DNA of 24,033 nucleotides from Psychrobacter sp. UBA3962 (GTDB lineage Bacteria > Pseudomonadota > Gammaproteobacteria > Pseudomonadales > Moraxellaceae): assembly GCF_002385225.1 (NCBI RefSeq), contig NZ_DGDC01000039.1, positions 1 to 24,033 of the forward strand, given 5' to 3'. Under the pieces are notes generated by a model. It worked only from the letters and a program-made list of their open reading frames with translations. It made no database searches and was not told where the DNA came from. A program made the position numbers and the translations under genes. Within the stretch, counting starts at the first letter, position 1, and the number at the start of each line of letters is the position of its first letter. Of this stretch, positions 23,720 to 24,033 are shown piece by piece.

Positions 23720-24033
23720 ATGAGTGGAATGACTAAGCCCAGTAAAGGACCAAATGATAAGTTTTGTAATGAGTGCGGCAAAGTAATTAATTCTAAAGCA
23801 GAAATCTGTCCTCATTGCGGTGTAAGACAAAAAGGTACTACTAACTCTGGGTCATCGAGTACCATTAAAACAATATTAAAGTGGATATTAATAGTGTTCT
23901 TAATACTATTTGTCATTGGCTTTATTATTGGAATGATGGAGGATGAGGGTTCTACTTATCAAGAAGATAATATTACCTCATCGAGTAATGAGTCAGTTTT
24001 AGAAGTGTCCCCAGGAAATACCCCCATATTTAA
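23720..24033 (+). CDS. Zinc-ribbon membrane protein, incomplete at the window end
   Basis: The frame runs from the ATG at 23720 without a stop to the last complete codon at 24031 (104 residues plus two bases), so the C-terminus is outside the window. Residues 16-33 form a zinc ribbon, C-N-E-C...C-P-H-C (Cys16, 19, 30, 33). A single hydrophobic transmembrane segment follows at about 51-71 (I-L-K-W-I-L-I-V-F onward), then an acidic Ser-rich segment facing the other side. Short N-terminal zinc ribbons joined to a membrane helix are frequent in bacteria, often without known function. A GAAGGG Shine-Dalgarno lies 9 nt before the ATG. The last 20 bases of this partial gene are the right copy of the terminal inverted repeat, so the real reading frame may change just beyond the window. 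Confidence 0.75.
   Translation, partial: MSGMTKPSKGPNDKFCNECGKVINSKAEICPHCGVRQKGTTNSGSSSTIKTILKWILIVFLILFVIGFIIGMMEDEGSTYQEDNITSSSNESVLEVSPGNTPIF
24014..24033. repeat. Right copy of the 20-bp terminal inverted repeat
   Basis: GGAAATACCCCCATATTTAA is the exact reverse complement of window bases 1-20. It lies inside the reading frame of the zinc-ribbon protein (codons for P-G-N-T-P-I-F). Confidence 0.9.

Noticed and set aside
1..24033. CRISPR array, tRNA, rRNA, prophage, transposase or toxin-antitoxin system
   Set aside because: No regularly spaced repeats, cloverleaf, or proteins of these classes were found on either strand.

Overview
The window looks like chromosomal DNA of a moderately AT-rich Moraxellaceae gammaproteobacterium, most likely Psychrobacter or a close relative. 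I base this on the style of the encoded proteins (SbcCD, a YqhD close to the E. coli enzyme, a NemR-like regulator, a WG-repeat protein) and on the family of small outer-membrane-type lipoproteins. This is recognition by eye; no database search was made.

Layout. Positions 1-2041 hold a same-strand run of tiny lipoprotein genes (A-E, then a truncated copy A'). A minus-strand beta-helix surface lipoprotein (2168-3628) follows, then a second copy of lipoprotein E broken by one stop codon (4008-4412). This AT-rich part looks accessory and fast-evolving. 4730-5941 is a 3-hydroxyisobutyryl-CoA hydrolase-type enzyme behind a 9-bp inverted repeat. 6134-8664 is a translationally overlapping pair: a PLP-dependent D-amino-acid deaminase/aldolase-like protein and a sugar-lactone (ALO-type) flavin oxidase. 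8855-9895 is a secreted WG-repeat protein, sharing a bidirectional terminator with the next block.

9986-16319 reads as an electrophile/aldehyde defence block. It contains a DJ-1/PfpI-family protein, a CurA-like NADP-dependent reductase, the aldehyde reductase YqhD, and a NemR-like TetR regulator keeping the redox Cys and Lys of E. coli NemR. It ends with a divergent Old-Yellow-Enzyme/2,4-dienoyl-CoA-reductase-type gene interrupted by a single in-frame TAG. A palindrome resembling the NemR box as I remember it sits exactly between the -35 and -10 of the yqhD promoter.

16413-22115 is sbcDC on the minus strand. SbcD carries a low-complexity insert with a QADLF motif resembling sliding-clamp-binding peptides. 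22348-23559 is a class I methyltransferase, and 23720 to the window end is an incomplete zinc-ribbon/membrane protein.

Most notable: (1) the first and last 20 bases of the window are perfect reverse complements; (2) the lipoproteins share a hidden Cys...Cys-x4-[GN]-[FYW] architecture; (3) the gene order A-B-C-D-E / A'-[beta-helix]-E' suggests a tandem duplication whose second copy was gutted by the beta-helix gene; (4) the putative clamp-binding motif in SbcD; (5) the NemR-like circuit beside a freshly broken flavoenzyme; (6) an apparent ATG-to-ATT start change in the beta-helix lipoprotein. I see no transposase, CRISPR array, tRNA or rRNA.
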